A DNA stretch of 64,000 bases, taken from assembly GCF_012489685.1 (NCBI RefSeq), contig NC_080041.1, positions 31,609,780-31,673,779 of the forward strand, given 5' to 3'. A program made the translations under genes and the position numbers. How positions within the stretch are numbered: position 1 is the first letter of the stretch; every line of letters starts with the position of its first letter. The stretch is from Lotus japonicus (Eukaryota > Streptophyta > Magnoliopsida > Fabales > Fabaceae). The notes beneath the pieces are model-generated. The model did no database searches, was not told where the DNA came from, and worked only from the letters and a program-made list of their open reading frames with translations. Positions 1 through 11,686 of this stretch are shown here, one piece after another.

Positions 1-1150
1 TAGAAGGACTATTTACATGACATTATGATTCAAAATATCGAAAGTAACATGTTCCTGTTAAATTGGCCAAATACTGAACTGAACTAACCGTTTGCATACA
101 CTTGACTAACCATAAAGCAAAAGGTCCATATTTATCCTTGTATCTTATTAAAATCACATCAGGGGGTGTAAAATCAGTTGAAAAGTTCATTAGAAGGACT
201 ATTTACATGACATTATGATTCAAAATATCGAAAGTAACATGTTCCTGTTAAATTGGCCAAATACTGAACTGAACTAACCATTTGCATACACTTGACTAAC
301 CATAAAGCACAAGGTCCATATTTATCCTTGTATCCTATTAAAATCACTATCAGGGGTGTAAAATCAGTTGAAAAGTTCATTAGAAGGACTATTTACATTA
401 CATTATGATTCAAAATATCGAAAGTAACATGTTCCTGTTAAATTGGCCAAATACTGAACTGAACTAACCGTTTGCATACACTTGACTAGCCGTAAAGCAC
501 AAGGTCCATATTTATCCTTGTATCCTATTAAAATCACATCAGGGGGTGAAAAATCAGTTGAAAAGTTCATTAGAAGTATTATTTACATGCCATTGTGATT
601 CAAAATATCGAAAGTAACATGTTCCTGTTAAATTGGTCAAATACTGAACTGAACTAACCGTTTGCATACACTTGACTAACCATAAAGCACAAGGTTCATA
701 TTTATCCTTGTATCCTATTAAAATCACATTAGGGGGTGTAAAATCAGTTGAAAAGTTCATTAGAAGGACTATTTACATGACATTATGATTCAAAATATCG
801 AAAGTAACATGTTCCTGTTAAATTGGTCAAATACTGAACTGAACTAACCGTTTGCATACACTGGACTAACCATAAAGCACAAGGTCCATATTTATCCTTG
901 TATCCTATTAAAATCACTATCAGGGGTGTAAAATCAGTTGAAAAGTTCATTAGAAGGACTATTTACATGACATTATGATTCAAAATATTGAAAGTAACAT
1001 GTTCCTGTTAAATTGGCCAAATACTGAACTGAACTAACCGTTTGCATACACTTGACTAACCATAAAGCACAAGGTCTTTGTGTCTTATTAAAATCACTAT
1101 CAGGGGTGTAAAATCAGTTGAAAAGTTCATTAGAAGTATTATTTACATGC
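1..1150. repeat. Tandem satellite-like repeat, 190-bp unit, about six copies
   Basis: The phrase TAGAAGGACTATTTACATGA (or the variant TAGAAGTATTATTTACATGC) recurs at 1, 191, 381, 571, 761, 951 and 1131. The period is exactly 190 bp, except the last full unit, which is 180 bp through a small deletion near 1077. Units differ by scattered substitutions. The array runs off the left edge, so its true length is unknown. No frame is conserved through it, so the open frame at 554-760 is incidental. Confidence 0.95.
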
Positions 1151-1447
1151 CATTCACATGACTGACCACAATGTTTAAGGTTCATATTTATGTAAGATAT
1201 GTAAAAGAAGTTAAAATATTCATTACAAGTACATTTCATTATACTTCAAAATATTGAAAGTAACATTTTCCTATTCGATTGGCCAATTACTACATTGATT
1301 AAACCACAAAGTTTCACATGACTGTCATCAAAGTTTAAGGTGTTTATGCTTCGGGTTGAATTACCCAATTACTACACATGACTACCCATAACTATAAAAG
1401 CACTACATATTGAAATAATACCTTCAAAAACATCCTAAAGGTCAAAT
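1151..1447. repeat. Decayed edge of the 190-bp array
   Basis: Short pieces of the repeat persist here, such as a TTCAAAATATTGAAAGTAAC segment near 1247 and several CACATGACT segments, but at irregular spacing and with many changes. I read this as the diverged border of the array. It ends at the stop codon of the minus-strand gene that follows. Confidence 0.6.
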
Positions 1448-3240
1448 CTATTGAATCTTCTTCTTTTTCCTTTGATATGTTGTCCAAGGCGTTCGGCAGA
1501 CCAAGCTGCCCACACGTTTCCTAGGTTGGTCTTTCTGCCTTGTGTACATATTTGATCGTTGTTGCTCAGGTGGATCGGTATCATGGGGTATATTATGACC
1601 TTCACCTGCATCAACTGCAATAAAAAAAAAAGCAATATATATAAATTAGTAAATCTATAAGAGTGACTTATGAGTCATTTGTTATGCAGTCACATGCCCA
1701 ACTTACATATGGAAACGCCAAGCACAGATGGGACAGATGGGGATCCACCGTTCATATTTTCAAACAATATGGTTTCTTCGCCCAAAGAACGAGTACTAGT
1801 GGTTGGATCAATAAACTGAGGTGATGTTGGTAGATTCAGATCTATCATTCTCAATTCTTCCTCAAGGATGAATATCTTCTCTTGTAGATCCTTAACCTTT
1901 GCATCTAAAACATCAATATCATGTGCGGCATATCTTGATTGGCAAACGGGCTGATGCCACTGGAGAAAACCACGAGGTGCCATTTGCATGGCTTCCTTCA
2001 CAATTTCATGTTCAAGATCTTCATTTGATGCAGCTATTTGTTGACATATCTATAGACAAGGCAACCTATTACAAATCAGCAGAATACAACAAAGATTTGC
2101 AACAAAGGTTCATTTTCTTACCGAAGTGTTTTCAAACATTGTGGAGAGTTTCTTCCTCCCTAAGGTAAGATGAGGCCAATGTAAAAACCGAGGAAATGTA
2201 GTTCCATAGCTAAATTTGACACTATGGTGCAATGACATATGCTCCAAAGCCCAAATCTGTATGTGCATCATAAACTTCATGATCATATCATAGAAACATA
2301 AACAAAAACATAAGCAATAATGACCAGAAAGTACCATTGAAATATATTTCACTTAAAATCTTGTACCTGTAAAACTGCTGCACAACCTATTAGAGACACT
2401 TTGTGTGAATTTTTTGCTTCACGAAAGTGTTTGACTGCTCGAATCAATCCACCAACCAAAACATCATATACAAAAACACCCCAACTATATTTATCAAGTG
2501 AACTTAGGTCGTCTAAAGTCCTCAACAAACCACTATGCACAGTGGAGTTGGTATTAGGGCAATAAAATTCTGCTAAGCCAAGAAGTATGTACCATCGACA
2601 AAAGTCTTCAACATCTTCAGCACAATTATTCTTTTTTAGTTGTTCAACTATTATCGGGATCGTAATTTTTTTCCCATTGAACAAACTTGTAGTATGACAT
2701 TCTTCATCTTGATCAAAAATCACGCTTTCCTCTACAATGCGCAACCCAGTTGCAAAGCAAACATCTAAAGGGGTAAAAGGAACTACTGCACTTCGTATTG
2801 TAAAACCCAAACGACGCCCTACCCACCGAGTAACTAATTCATACAGTAAATTCCCATTGATTGGTATTTTTTCCGGAATATTCATTAACCATTTGAACGG
2901 GGTAGCATTTATTTGAGCTTTTTGAAGATCAGTGAGATTCTTATTGACCTCAAGAAGAAAATTTGGTTGACAATTGTGTCTAACACGTAACTGAAAAATG
3001 ACAAATAAATGAATCATCAGAATTGCTTCTAAATATACGTATGTTCATCGAATAAACCACTAGAATGTTATTTGAAATATAAAAATAGCTCAAAAAAATA
3101 TCATTTTACAATATATGAAGACGCTAGTTCTATAATGGGAAAACACTAAACAAACTTGCAAACCGTATAACCTTAAAAAGAAAGGTGAGAAGTTTCAATA
3201 TTAAAAGGTTTATACAAACCTGTCCCCCACTTTCCTCCAT
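1448..3240 (-). CDS. Plant mobile domain/DUF1985-type protein, five exons
   Basis: Five minus-strand pieces, 3240-3220, 2990-2367, 2256-2122, 2049-1707 and 1614-1448, all bounded by GT and AG, join into one closed frame of 429 codons plus stop. The core exon contains LYELVTRW and a TPLDVCFATGL stretch, and the exon 1-2 join gives LQIWALEH followed by FPRFLHW. This order is typical of the aminotransferase-like plant mobile domain and the related DUF1985 of Ulp1-type transposon genes. A coiled-coil-like stretch (around LQEKIFILEEELR) and a basic tail RKKKKIQ, a likely nuclear signal, follow. The last exon must be read in a different frame from its longest open frame, and the splice phase fixes this. 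The start used is the ATG at 3240 (MEESGGQ); exons further upstream are possible. Molecular function is unknown; the family is often carried by transposons. No terminal repeats were found around it. Confidence 0.75.
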
Positions 3241-4131
3241 GGTTGGGAGCTTAGAAATTGGTTTCAGTTTCACCCCTCTCAGCCGAGATTCTAATACTAA
3301 AAGGCCAAGTAAAACAAAAACAAAAAAATGTATCAGCTTCAACATAAATATTCAGTTTGTGAGCACCTTGCAATGAACCTTGCTACTTAAACAATGTTAG
3401 GTTAAGTTTGGCTCTATGGGCATAATTAGCTATCTAATGTTTGGTTCCAAGGTTGAATCATAGGTAACATTAAACCTGCCACATAACAACATAAGCTCAA
3501 AAATAGCAATATATACTACCTTGGTCAATCCCATAACCAAGTATGCTTTCATGACAACACCAATCAGTAATCACCAATGCTTTGAAGGATTGGCTTCCAA
3601 GGAAATACAAGAATAGAGTAACCAAGAACTTAATAGGCACTATGCTAGTAATCAACACTGTCATTATTGACCTTGGTGAATCAGATAAGAATCAGAGATG
3701 AATTTTAACCTTTGACCACTGGAAAAAAACAATGGGGCCACATTTACTATCTACACGGGTAATCTTACGGTACCTAAGTTAGTCATTGTGTAAGAAAAGT
3801 TTCAGATCATCAATTTTAACCTTTGGTTAACTTTAGAACTGCACACCATGCACTTATTTTGAAACAGCAGGGGATTCAAATCTGTTTCACACAGATGCAG
3901 CTACGCTTAGCATATACCACTGATTTATAAACCCAAAAGAGTGATATATTAATTTATTTTTCTCTAATTCCTATCTTCTATTACTCCCATCATTACATCA
4001 TGATCATTGAATAATAATAAGACTCAAAAATAGCATATATATCAAATAATTATTCAGCAAGAAACCCAAAATCACAGTACATTCAGCATCAAGAAATGAA
4101 AATCAGAGGAAAAATGGGAGCAGCAGAGGAC

Positions 4132-4210
4132 CTTGGAAATGATATCATCAGCAAGAGCAAAATGAGTGAGACAGTGCTTGCAGCTGTTTGATCAAGAATA
4201 GTCTTTCCAT
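4132..4210 (-). pseudogene. Relic first exon of a Yippee-like zinc-binding protein
   Basis: On the minus strand a start MERLFLI is followed, after a shift of frame, by NSCKHCLTHFALADDIISK. This matches the beginning of plant Yippee proteins, a start of the MGRLFLV type followed by YSCKHCRTHLAL and a DDI-ISK ending. The first CxxC zinc-ligand pair is present. The residues linking the two parts are lost, so the frame is broken. The exon ends at AAG followed by GT, as expected for an intron there. I found no second exon with HCRHGKAYLF between here and 3240. The exon lies between the GC-rich block at 4.4-4.7 kb and the gene at 1.4-3.2 kb, on the same strand. It could be the remains of an older gene whose promoter the neighbour now uses; that is inference. 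Confidence 0.6.
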
Positions 4211-4399
4211 GTTTCCCTTTACAGACGAATCTGTCAAGTTTAGGAAAATTCCTTTCAGAAAATCACCACCCAACAAGAATTGAAAATGTAAACAAAATTG
4301 AAAACATAAAAGAATCAATCAAGCATTGGTAATCAAACTGGTAGAGTGAGTGAAACATCAGTACCAAATTGAGAAAACGAGATTGATGGAAATCGTTAC

Positions 4400-4712
4400 C
4401 GAGAGAGATTCAAAAAGGGGCTGGTTGAGTGACCGTCAGAACCAGTGGCGGAGGAGAGGAAGTCGGTGTGAGCGAGGCGTAGGGAGGGATTCGCGAGAGA
4501 GAAGAAAAGGAAGCCAGAGGAGGAGGAGGAAGCATAACCCAAGCGAAGAAGTGAGCCTTCGCGCGAGGGGTGGAGGGGCAGCGAGTGGTGGAGGGGCGCG
4601 AGCGGTGGAGGGGTGCCGGCGAGTGGCGGGCGGAGAAGAGGAACTGGCGAACAGAGATCGCGAGAGAGAGGAGAACGGTGAAAATTGAAATCCCTAATTT
4701 AGGGATTTTCAC
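4400..4712 (-). promoter_or_regulatory. GC-rich block, probable promoter or 5' UTR exon
   Basis: This 300-bp island is much richer in G and C than its surroundings and is CT-rich when read on the minus strand, as plant 5' untranslated exons often are. A CG followed by GTAACG near 4400 could be the donor of a leader intron. It lies upstream of the Yippee relic and the minus-strand gene at 1.4-3.2 kb, so it may have served either. Open frames on both strands here look incidental, being low-complexity and Arg/Pro/Ser-rich. Confidence 0.4.
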
Positions 4713-5357
4713 TTACATGTCCCGCTCAAAATCCCCAAAATTCTAACCTTTCTCCAAATTATACATTCAGTCCCTCAAATATTGCAATTCATTTCCGGGC
4801 CCCTCCCCTCAGAAGCTGACTCAGCACACTTGGCCACATGTGAACGGTGTTTGGGGTGTTTTTACTATTCCTATGTCTATGAATCATTATTGTATTCACA
4901 TACATGGGTTTCATTTAATGAAGTGGACGTCCATGTGGATTCCACTTTAGCATTAGTTTTTTTTTTATAAATAATAGTTGACATGTCACAATCTTCTTCA
5001 TCCTCAACCATCATCCCTCTCGCTCTCTCTTGCTCTCTCTTGAGATTTTGGTATCATGAAAAGAAGAACAGGATCCTGAAATTGTGCATGAACTAAAACA
5101 TGTGAATGAGAATGGTAGAGAAAGTAAACACAGACGCATTAGAGGAAGGCATTGGAGCACATAGAGCAAGAAGAATTACCTGATAAAATAAGACAAGAAA
5201 ACAAACAGATATTGGACACAGAGATCGAGGGGAAGATGTTTTTCGTAGACAAAAATGACAAACTTGAGTGTGAGAGCGTGAAGTAGAGGAGCCAGAGAAG
5301 GGAGAGCAAGAACTTTTACATGATGAGAGAAGCATTGACTTCTTACTTATTATAATT
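4713..5357. repeat. Flanking segment shared with 25.35-25.86 kb
   Basis: From about 4900 the sequence, starting at TTTCATTTAATGAAGTGGAC, matches 25400-25860 almost colinearly, up to the start of the lectin fragment in both places. The two segments are therefore parts of one duplicated unit. A minus-strand frame stays open for about 92 codons in the 25.5-kb copy but has a stop in this copy, so I do not call it a gene. Confidence 0.7.
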
Positions 5358-5633
5358 ACCTTGAATTTTGAATTCCAGTTTACCAAATATCCAAACAAAA
5401 TATTCAAGAACACTTCTAGCAATTGTAAAGTTTTCTCCTTTTCTTCCTCATTTGCTCTGGTTATTGTCTCTGAGTATCCAAGTCTAGGTGAGCATGGCCT
5501 AGCTTTAACCATTGAAACTTCCAAGGATCTCAACTCAATGTTCTCCCCAGCCAGTATCTTGTCTCCTTAACAAAAGTAACATTGGGAACCACCTCTTTGC
5601 TGTTGAGTTTGCTGTATCAGCGACTGACACAAC
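5358..5633 (+). pseudogene. L-type (legume) lectin domain fragment
   Basis: The plus strand reads FSFSSSFALVIVSEYP, then GEHGLALTI and SKDL, the central beta-strand region of the lectin domain found in legume lectins and L-type lectin receptor kinases. After a frameshift it continues as LNKSNIGNHLFAVEF, matching the next conserved strand. There is no signal peptide, no beginning of the domain and no kinase part, so it is a relic of roughly 90 codons with frame breaks. The 18.0-kb and 25.9-kb fragments break off at nearly the same point (VE-DT or VEFDT), which indicates that an already truncated fragment was duplicated with the neighbouring F-box gene. Confidence 0.8.
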
Positions 5634-6475
5634 AAATCCATATTTAAGAAGTAAGAAAGATAAATTCCCTTGTGGATACAAATTAGTCTAATAAAATTGC
5701 TTGGCATTTAAGGCCAGACTGAAACACACTAACAATACAAATACAATAATAAGCAGCAATCTTACTCTAAGCACAATGCCATAAATTAACTACTCAATCA
5801 GATCACAGACTGAAAATTGGTAAACAAGCTGAAGAATCTACATCCCTTTGTTGCCCAAAAATTGAATATGAACCCTTTTAGGCAGAAAGAAACCAACACA
5901 ACCCAGCAGCCAGCAATTAGGATTCATCAGCAAAAACTATATCAATATGTATATAAATAGCAGACAAAGCATCACATAAACCATTCTTATCATAACTACC
6001 AAGTTGTAAACTCAATTTCTAATAGTAGAAGCAAGTATGTAGTAATCCAGCGGAGCGGAGAAAAGTCAAAGATTGTCCATCATCAATAGTAACACTCAAT
6101 AACAAGAATAAAAGGTCTGAAAATGCAATAATGATTCATATCATTCCTTCACGTTGAAAAGAAGAACATCACAATCAAAGTGACTCACACCAATGTTCTG
6201 AATGCCTCCAAACAAATTGTATTGAACCTCCGACGAGTTCATCGAGTTCTTCATGTTCCACATACTCCTTTTGACAACTGATTTCCCCTGAATTCTTCTT
6301 CTTCCATATATTGCTCTTCCCTATTACAGGTTTACTCTTCATTTTGCCTCTCTCATATGGATTAAGTGCTATATTGTGGGTGAAGTTCGGTGTTAATTAC
6401 TTTCATGTGGTCTTTGTATGTGCTAAATATATAAACATTTAAACCCTTATACTATTCTCTTATGCGTCCACTCTC
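5634..6475. repeat. Spacer module, left half (split by LTR element)
   Basis: This matches the spacers at 26.4-27.3, 35.6-36.5 and 39.0-39.9 kb, for example around GGATTCATCAGCAAAAACTA. On the minus strand it contains a 55-codon frame at 6193-6360, starting MKSKPVIGKS, that remains open in the 27-kb copy. The module resumes at 13603 after the retrotransposon. Confidence 0.8.
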
Positions 6476-8392
6476 TGTCACGACCCAAAATCCCAAGCCG
6501 TGACCGGCGCACAGACTACCACCTTAGCCTGGCAAGCCTATTTAACAAAACTCACTTCCCAAAATAATTTTCCAAAATTGTACATGTTTAGTATAATTTA
6601 TAAAAAAATAAATCCATAAGAATCTTTTATGTAATATCACCATCTCCATTCGTAACTAGAATTTCAAGAATACATAAATTTCAAATCCAGCACTAAAGTG
6701 CAAATCCTTAAATTAGAACAATAAATAACAATTCAAACTGAATTCCCCCAAAGACTCCCCTATAGCTGCAGAATGACAGATCAACAACAGACACAAATAT
6801 GACAACCTTCCAAATGAGGCCTATAAACAATATAAGCAGAACGATCTGAATCTGATAACATACTGGTACTCAGTTTCCTGTGGATGGAAATAAGGAATGG
6901 GGTAAGTCACAAAGACTTAGTGAGGATTTAACAACCACCATGAACAGGAAAAGGGAAACATATGAAGCACGAGTTTTTCACTATCAGTTCAGAGTGGATA
7001 AAATATATAATATTAATAAAATTAATAAGCATCATTTCCAATAAGAGATGATCAAACTGCCAAGTTTATAAATAACTGTTTCAATGAAACTGAATAAAAA
7101 TCATGTCAGTCATATGAAAGCATTTAAAAATCAGAAATATAATTTAATAGGGTCACACATGTAGAACCGTGAGGCGGCTCCATCTCGTTGATAGCCCTCT
7201 CCTCCTAAAGGATGACCTATCCGATAGGGGCGGCTCCATCTAACGGATAGCCCTTTCCTCTCTCGTATCACATGTCACATCGTATCATATCATCGGGGGA
7301 AGATACATCTCGTTGATAGCCCTTTCCGTGCACTGGCGGCTCCATCTAACGGATAGCCCTCTCCTCCCGGAATCAAACTAGCTAGGTGCACCTAGGCCGT
7401 TACCTCCGCTAACGGCTACGGGGTTCTATCAAGGATCCCCAAAACCGTTTTCTCAAACCAGTTCAAGTCTCATCAGAAGTCCCAAAATCAACTTTCCAAG
7501 TTCACAATCTCAATTTCACATAATTTCCAAAATCAAAGCAATATAAATATATTTCTCATGTCAGTTCAGAATCAGACTCATATCAACTTCATAAACCAGC
7601 TTTCGGATAATTCACGAATTGTAAAGCATGTTTTCCCAATTTAAATAAATATGCAATAAGCTAAAATAATCAAATCATCAGTTGTATAATTTATTAAAAA
7701 ATAAGTCACAATGATTGGAAAACCACTCACTGTTACGAAGAACCAACATGATTGCTCTCCACAACTGCGCGACAACCAAACGAACCACTAACCGACAGAT
7801 CTGAACACCAAAAATCAACTTCAAACCTTCAATAACAATTATCTTATGTCGTACCCGTGAGCAACTATGAAATCCCCAATTATGTACCCAAACCCCTAAA
7901 TTAATTCTACCTAAGTCTGACATACAGTACAATATCATTCTCTAAATTTAAGGGTTGTGGAAATACCTCAATTAATTTAAAAGAGGAATCATGAAGGGCT
8001 TGGTACCATTCTCCTTCATCAAAGCACCAACCGTGGCTCCCAAAAGAGAACGCAAGAGACTCTCACTTGAATGATAGATTTTATCTTCACTAGCATGTAA
8101 CTTTATGGTGGTATTGTGTGGTTCTTAACTAAAGAAGAAAAGGATGTAGAGGAGAAGAGAAGAATCGCTGATGCCGAGAAAAGAAGTTGAACCAGAGAAA
8201 AAGGAAAAAGATGAGAGGGAGAGAAAAACATAGGGTTTTAATATATAATTAGGAATTAAGAATGGTATTGGGAGTGGGGTTACAGTTTGTTTTTTGTTTG
8301 GTTTGTTATATATACATATATCTATTTATTTGTTTTTTTTTTATTAACAGGTTCCTTTTATATATTTTTTTTATTTTAAACGGGATGTTTCA
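6476..8392 (-). repeat. Left LTR (3' LTR of the element)
   Basis: It starts TGTCACGACCC and ends GGGATGTTTCA. Four imperfect repeats built on GGCGGCTCCATCT plus GATAGCCCT lie at about 7173, 7228, 7297 and 7335. The open frame at 7678-7938 (MILYCMSDLGR) recurs in the other LTR simply because the LTRs are copies; it is not a gene. Confidence 0.95.
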
Positions 8393-8405
8393 ATCTTTCC
8401 TCCTT
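8393..8405 (-). other. Polypurine tract of the LTR element
   Basis: Read on the minus strand, AAGGAGGAAAGAT directly abuts the left LTR. This is where plus-strand DNA synthesis would be primed, and it confirms the element's orientation. Confidence 0.75.
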
Positions 8406-8469
8406 AGAAAAATTCGTCCTCGAATTTTTTAAAGTTTAGCTAACCTTGAATTTCCAATAGCGGGAGATA

Positions 8470-11400
8470 CTTGTCACGTATTCCCAAGACTTCTCTTAAC
8501 CAGATAGCCCTCGCCAAATAACTTTCACATCATCAATATTCTTAGGACGCATACACCTCACTTTCATATCAACCATGACTATTGGATGTTCCATATGAGA
8601 CCAATGTTCACCCAATTGCACGCCCTCGTGACAAATATTTTGAGATTGATCGTATAGGTTTCTCCAAAGCAAAGTGACATGAAGAACTATGTGAGCTGCC
8701 AAAAGATAAAGGGAGTGTGTCAATCAATAAGCTATAAGACAAACCATCTCCAAGATTTTAAACGGTCCAATGATCTTAGACTCAGTTTTCCTTTTTTTTA
8801 CCAAACCGCAACACTTCTTTCATTAGAGAGACGTGCAAGTGCACATGATCACCACCTACATTCTCTAAAGAGCATCGCCTCCTATCACCTTAAGACTTTT
8901 GCATACTCTAAATTGCAAGCAAATGATTGGAACCATCTTAACCTTTCTATATTGTACCTTGTATAAGTTATGAGAGTATACCAACTTAGCTCCTTCGACA
9001 TCAAACAAACCTATTGGTTATCTGCATCGCCCACCATACATGGTCTCAAATTGTACAATCTTAATGCTAGACGGGTAGTTGCTATTATAAGCGAACTTCA
9101 TTATAGAAAAATTCTACTCTCAAATCATTCTAAAGTCTACAAACACAAGCATATAACATATCCTCCGAGATCTGAATACTCCTTTTAAATTAACCATCAA
9201 TTTAAGGATAGAAAGTTGTACTCAAACTTAAATGAGGCTCAACAACAACTTTGAAAGTCTTCTAAAACAATGAATTCAATTAAGCTCCTTGATCTGTAGA
9301 CAAGTTTACACCGTGCAAACAAACAATCTCAGCCAAGGTAGATCTTAGTATACAACGTTCTTTATAGGAAAAAGTGTACATACTCAGTCAATTGATCCAT
9401 AATCACCGATATAAAATCATAACGCATTAAATTCCTAAGCAAACCTCTCACCAAGTTCATAACAACACTTTCTCACTTTCCCTATGGTATCTCAATAGAT
9501 TGAAGCAACATTACTTGCTTTTAAGCTCATCCATCACCTGTCGACATGCTAAACCTTCAAAAACAAATTTTTTTTTTGTCCTCCTTCATCATTTTCTATA
9601 AATAAAATTTCTTCATATCTCAATGCATTTTATTAGAACCTGGATGTATGATCTAAAAATAATGATAAGCATCCTCTAATATTTTTCTCCACAAACTATC
9701 TACATTAGACACACATATTTATCACTCCAGCCACTATACGTCAACAAAGTCTAATGAAAACTATGGAATCTTTTCACTTTAAACATCATCTACCATCTTT
9801 ACCACCTACTAATCTTGAACCTGATCGTATTTAACATCACCAACCAAATCATCCATCAAATTGTAACCAATTTGCACCTAAATCAACAATGAGTTGGAAT
9901 GGCAAGCTCAAACCAAAATCTATTATCAACAAGCTTCCGGTGTTAGTCCTTATCCTTAGGAATATACAAGAATAATCAATGAGTACAATAACTAAATAAT
10001 CCAAGAATGAATGCGGCTCATTAAATCCATAAAAACAACAGTGACACCACTAAGTCCAAAGTATCGTTGACAAAAGATTAACCCATCTATATCCAAGGAT
10101 CACATTAAAATCAATCATGTCTTAAGCTATAATGGCTATCAACAACTCTCAATCTCCAATACCTTAAAAAGAATGGCGCACAAACTCAATTATCAAATTC
10201 TCCCCAAGAGGTGCAGCAAGGACCAATGTCTTATTCAAGAAAGAAGATAACTCACCAAGTTGACGACAATGATATAAATAGTATATATCTTTAGCATTAA
10301 GCAAAACATAATCATCTCAAGATCATATAAAAAGTATACTTACTACCACTGTATTGGCTGCATAAGCATCTTGATGAGTCAAAACAAAGACTCGAGCTCC
10401 ACTCTCCTAACATATCATCAACCTCAACTACCATTTAATTTACCATAATTTTTGGTACTACACGTCCTCGGCCAAAAGAACTCATAACATGTCTAACAAG
10501 TGTTGTAGGAGCAGGTAAGATGCTAAAGCTACTCTTAATAACACTTATGCATTACTAGAGAAAGGTTGCACCACAACCACAAGTAAATTCCTCGTAATAT
10601 GACATGTCCAATCGCACTAACAGAACACCTAATCATCTCCAAAGCAAGCTACGGAATGAAACTTCACACAAGTAGGACAAGGTGTAGATCTTGCGCAAAA
10701 TACTTCTAAGAATAAAAATGGATTGTAAAGACCCCTAAAATCTACTCTAAAAATTTGTACAAATCCTGATAAGTATCCACTAGAACCACTCTCTAGAGTC
10801 ATTGTCCTCAGTCTGCTCTAGCACCTCAAATCAATTTCTAAGCTCTCTAGCTCTCTCTATTACGAAACGATTCTTGAATTTCTAGGAAAATTCATCTTAT
10901 GCTACCAGAGGTGATCTCAGTGCTCTCATACTCATAAAGTCATCAATCTAATCATATACCATAATCATAAGATAGAACTATATTAACTCTACCGCATTAA
11001 TGTATGCGCATCAAAGTTCTGTCCACAATCTCTCTAAAGCACAAATATTCCCTTGTGGATCCTTTTACTTGCATTTGTAAAGTAGGAGAATTAATTAGCT
11101 ACACAAAACCAATCACTGTGACCTCAATCTGTCTAGTGGCACCTACTTGTTACTTTCCTCTGTCTAACTTCTAACTGACTCTCATAAATTTTCTTATGTG
11201 AGTTCCCTTGTTGCTGTCCAACAACCACTCCAACACTTATTTCAAATCATGTTATATTTCCTTCGTACCAACTGTAAGCTGTAACATCCCTGAATTTCAT
11301 AACCTCAATATAAGCACGTTAATATTGACTACAACAACAAACAACTAGCGAATACAGGCAATGGTCCTTGGCCTAAACCACAACACCGACCACAACCTCC

Positions 11401-11480
11401 CTAAAGAGGGTCCTAGTAAGTTAACTCATCTTTTAACGAAAATCCTAATTTAGGTGGCATCCTCACTGAACAAAGAATAT
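8470..11480 (-). pseudogene. Degenerate gag-pol remnant lacking reverse transcriptase
   Basis: On the minus strand, order 5' to 3': a possible gag start (MPPKLGF) near 11460; a gag/protease junction reading RVFVLTHQDA near 10390; protease-like LVLAAPLGENL and DMIDFNVILGYRWV (10240-10060); the integrase zinc-binding region HPGSNKMH-DMKKFY (about 9650-9500); the integrase core with FISVIMDQLTEYVHFLPIK and DQGA (about 9460-9000); and the integrase tail IGPFKILEMV with VLHVTLLWRN (8770-8500). These follow the pol order of Ty3/gypsy elements. Only about 400 bp separate protease from integrase, so about 2 kb of reverse transcriptase and RNase H is absent. Many stops and frameshifts are present; no product is possible. 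Confidence 0.85.
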
Positions 11481-11670
11481 TCATCAAACATAACACATGA
11501 CTCGGAATTCAGTGAATGAGGAACGAACTCAAATCACACTTGGAAAACAACTTTAGAACACTCATGAGGAGTTAATAGCATCTTGGAAGTAAGTTGTGCC
11601 GCGGTTCACAATTTACTAACAAGATTCCATTATCACCTCATGTCTGCAGCTAATAGGACCTACAGCCAAA

Positions 11671-11683
11671 GCTCTGATACCAA
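11671..11683 (-). other. Primer binding site (initiator Met tRNA type)
   Basis: The minus strand reads TTGGTATCAGAGC next to the 5' LTR (right-hand copy). This is the usual complement of the 3' end of initiator methionine tRNA in plant LTR retrotransposons. Confidence 0.9.
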
Positions 11684-11686
11684 CTT

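Noticed and set aside
1435..1635. Minus-strand frame ending KGKRRRFNRFDL as the last exon of the first gene
   Set aside because: The splice phase from the previous exon selects another frame, which ends RKKKKIQ and closes the gene without a stop.
5093..5533. 146-codon minus-strand frame as a membrane protein gene
   Set aside because: It lies partly antisense to the lectin relic; the equivalent frame in the 25.5-kb copy is not the same, and no family motif is visible.
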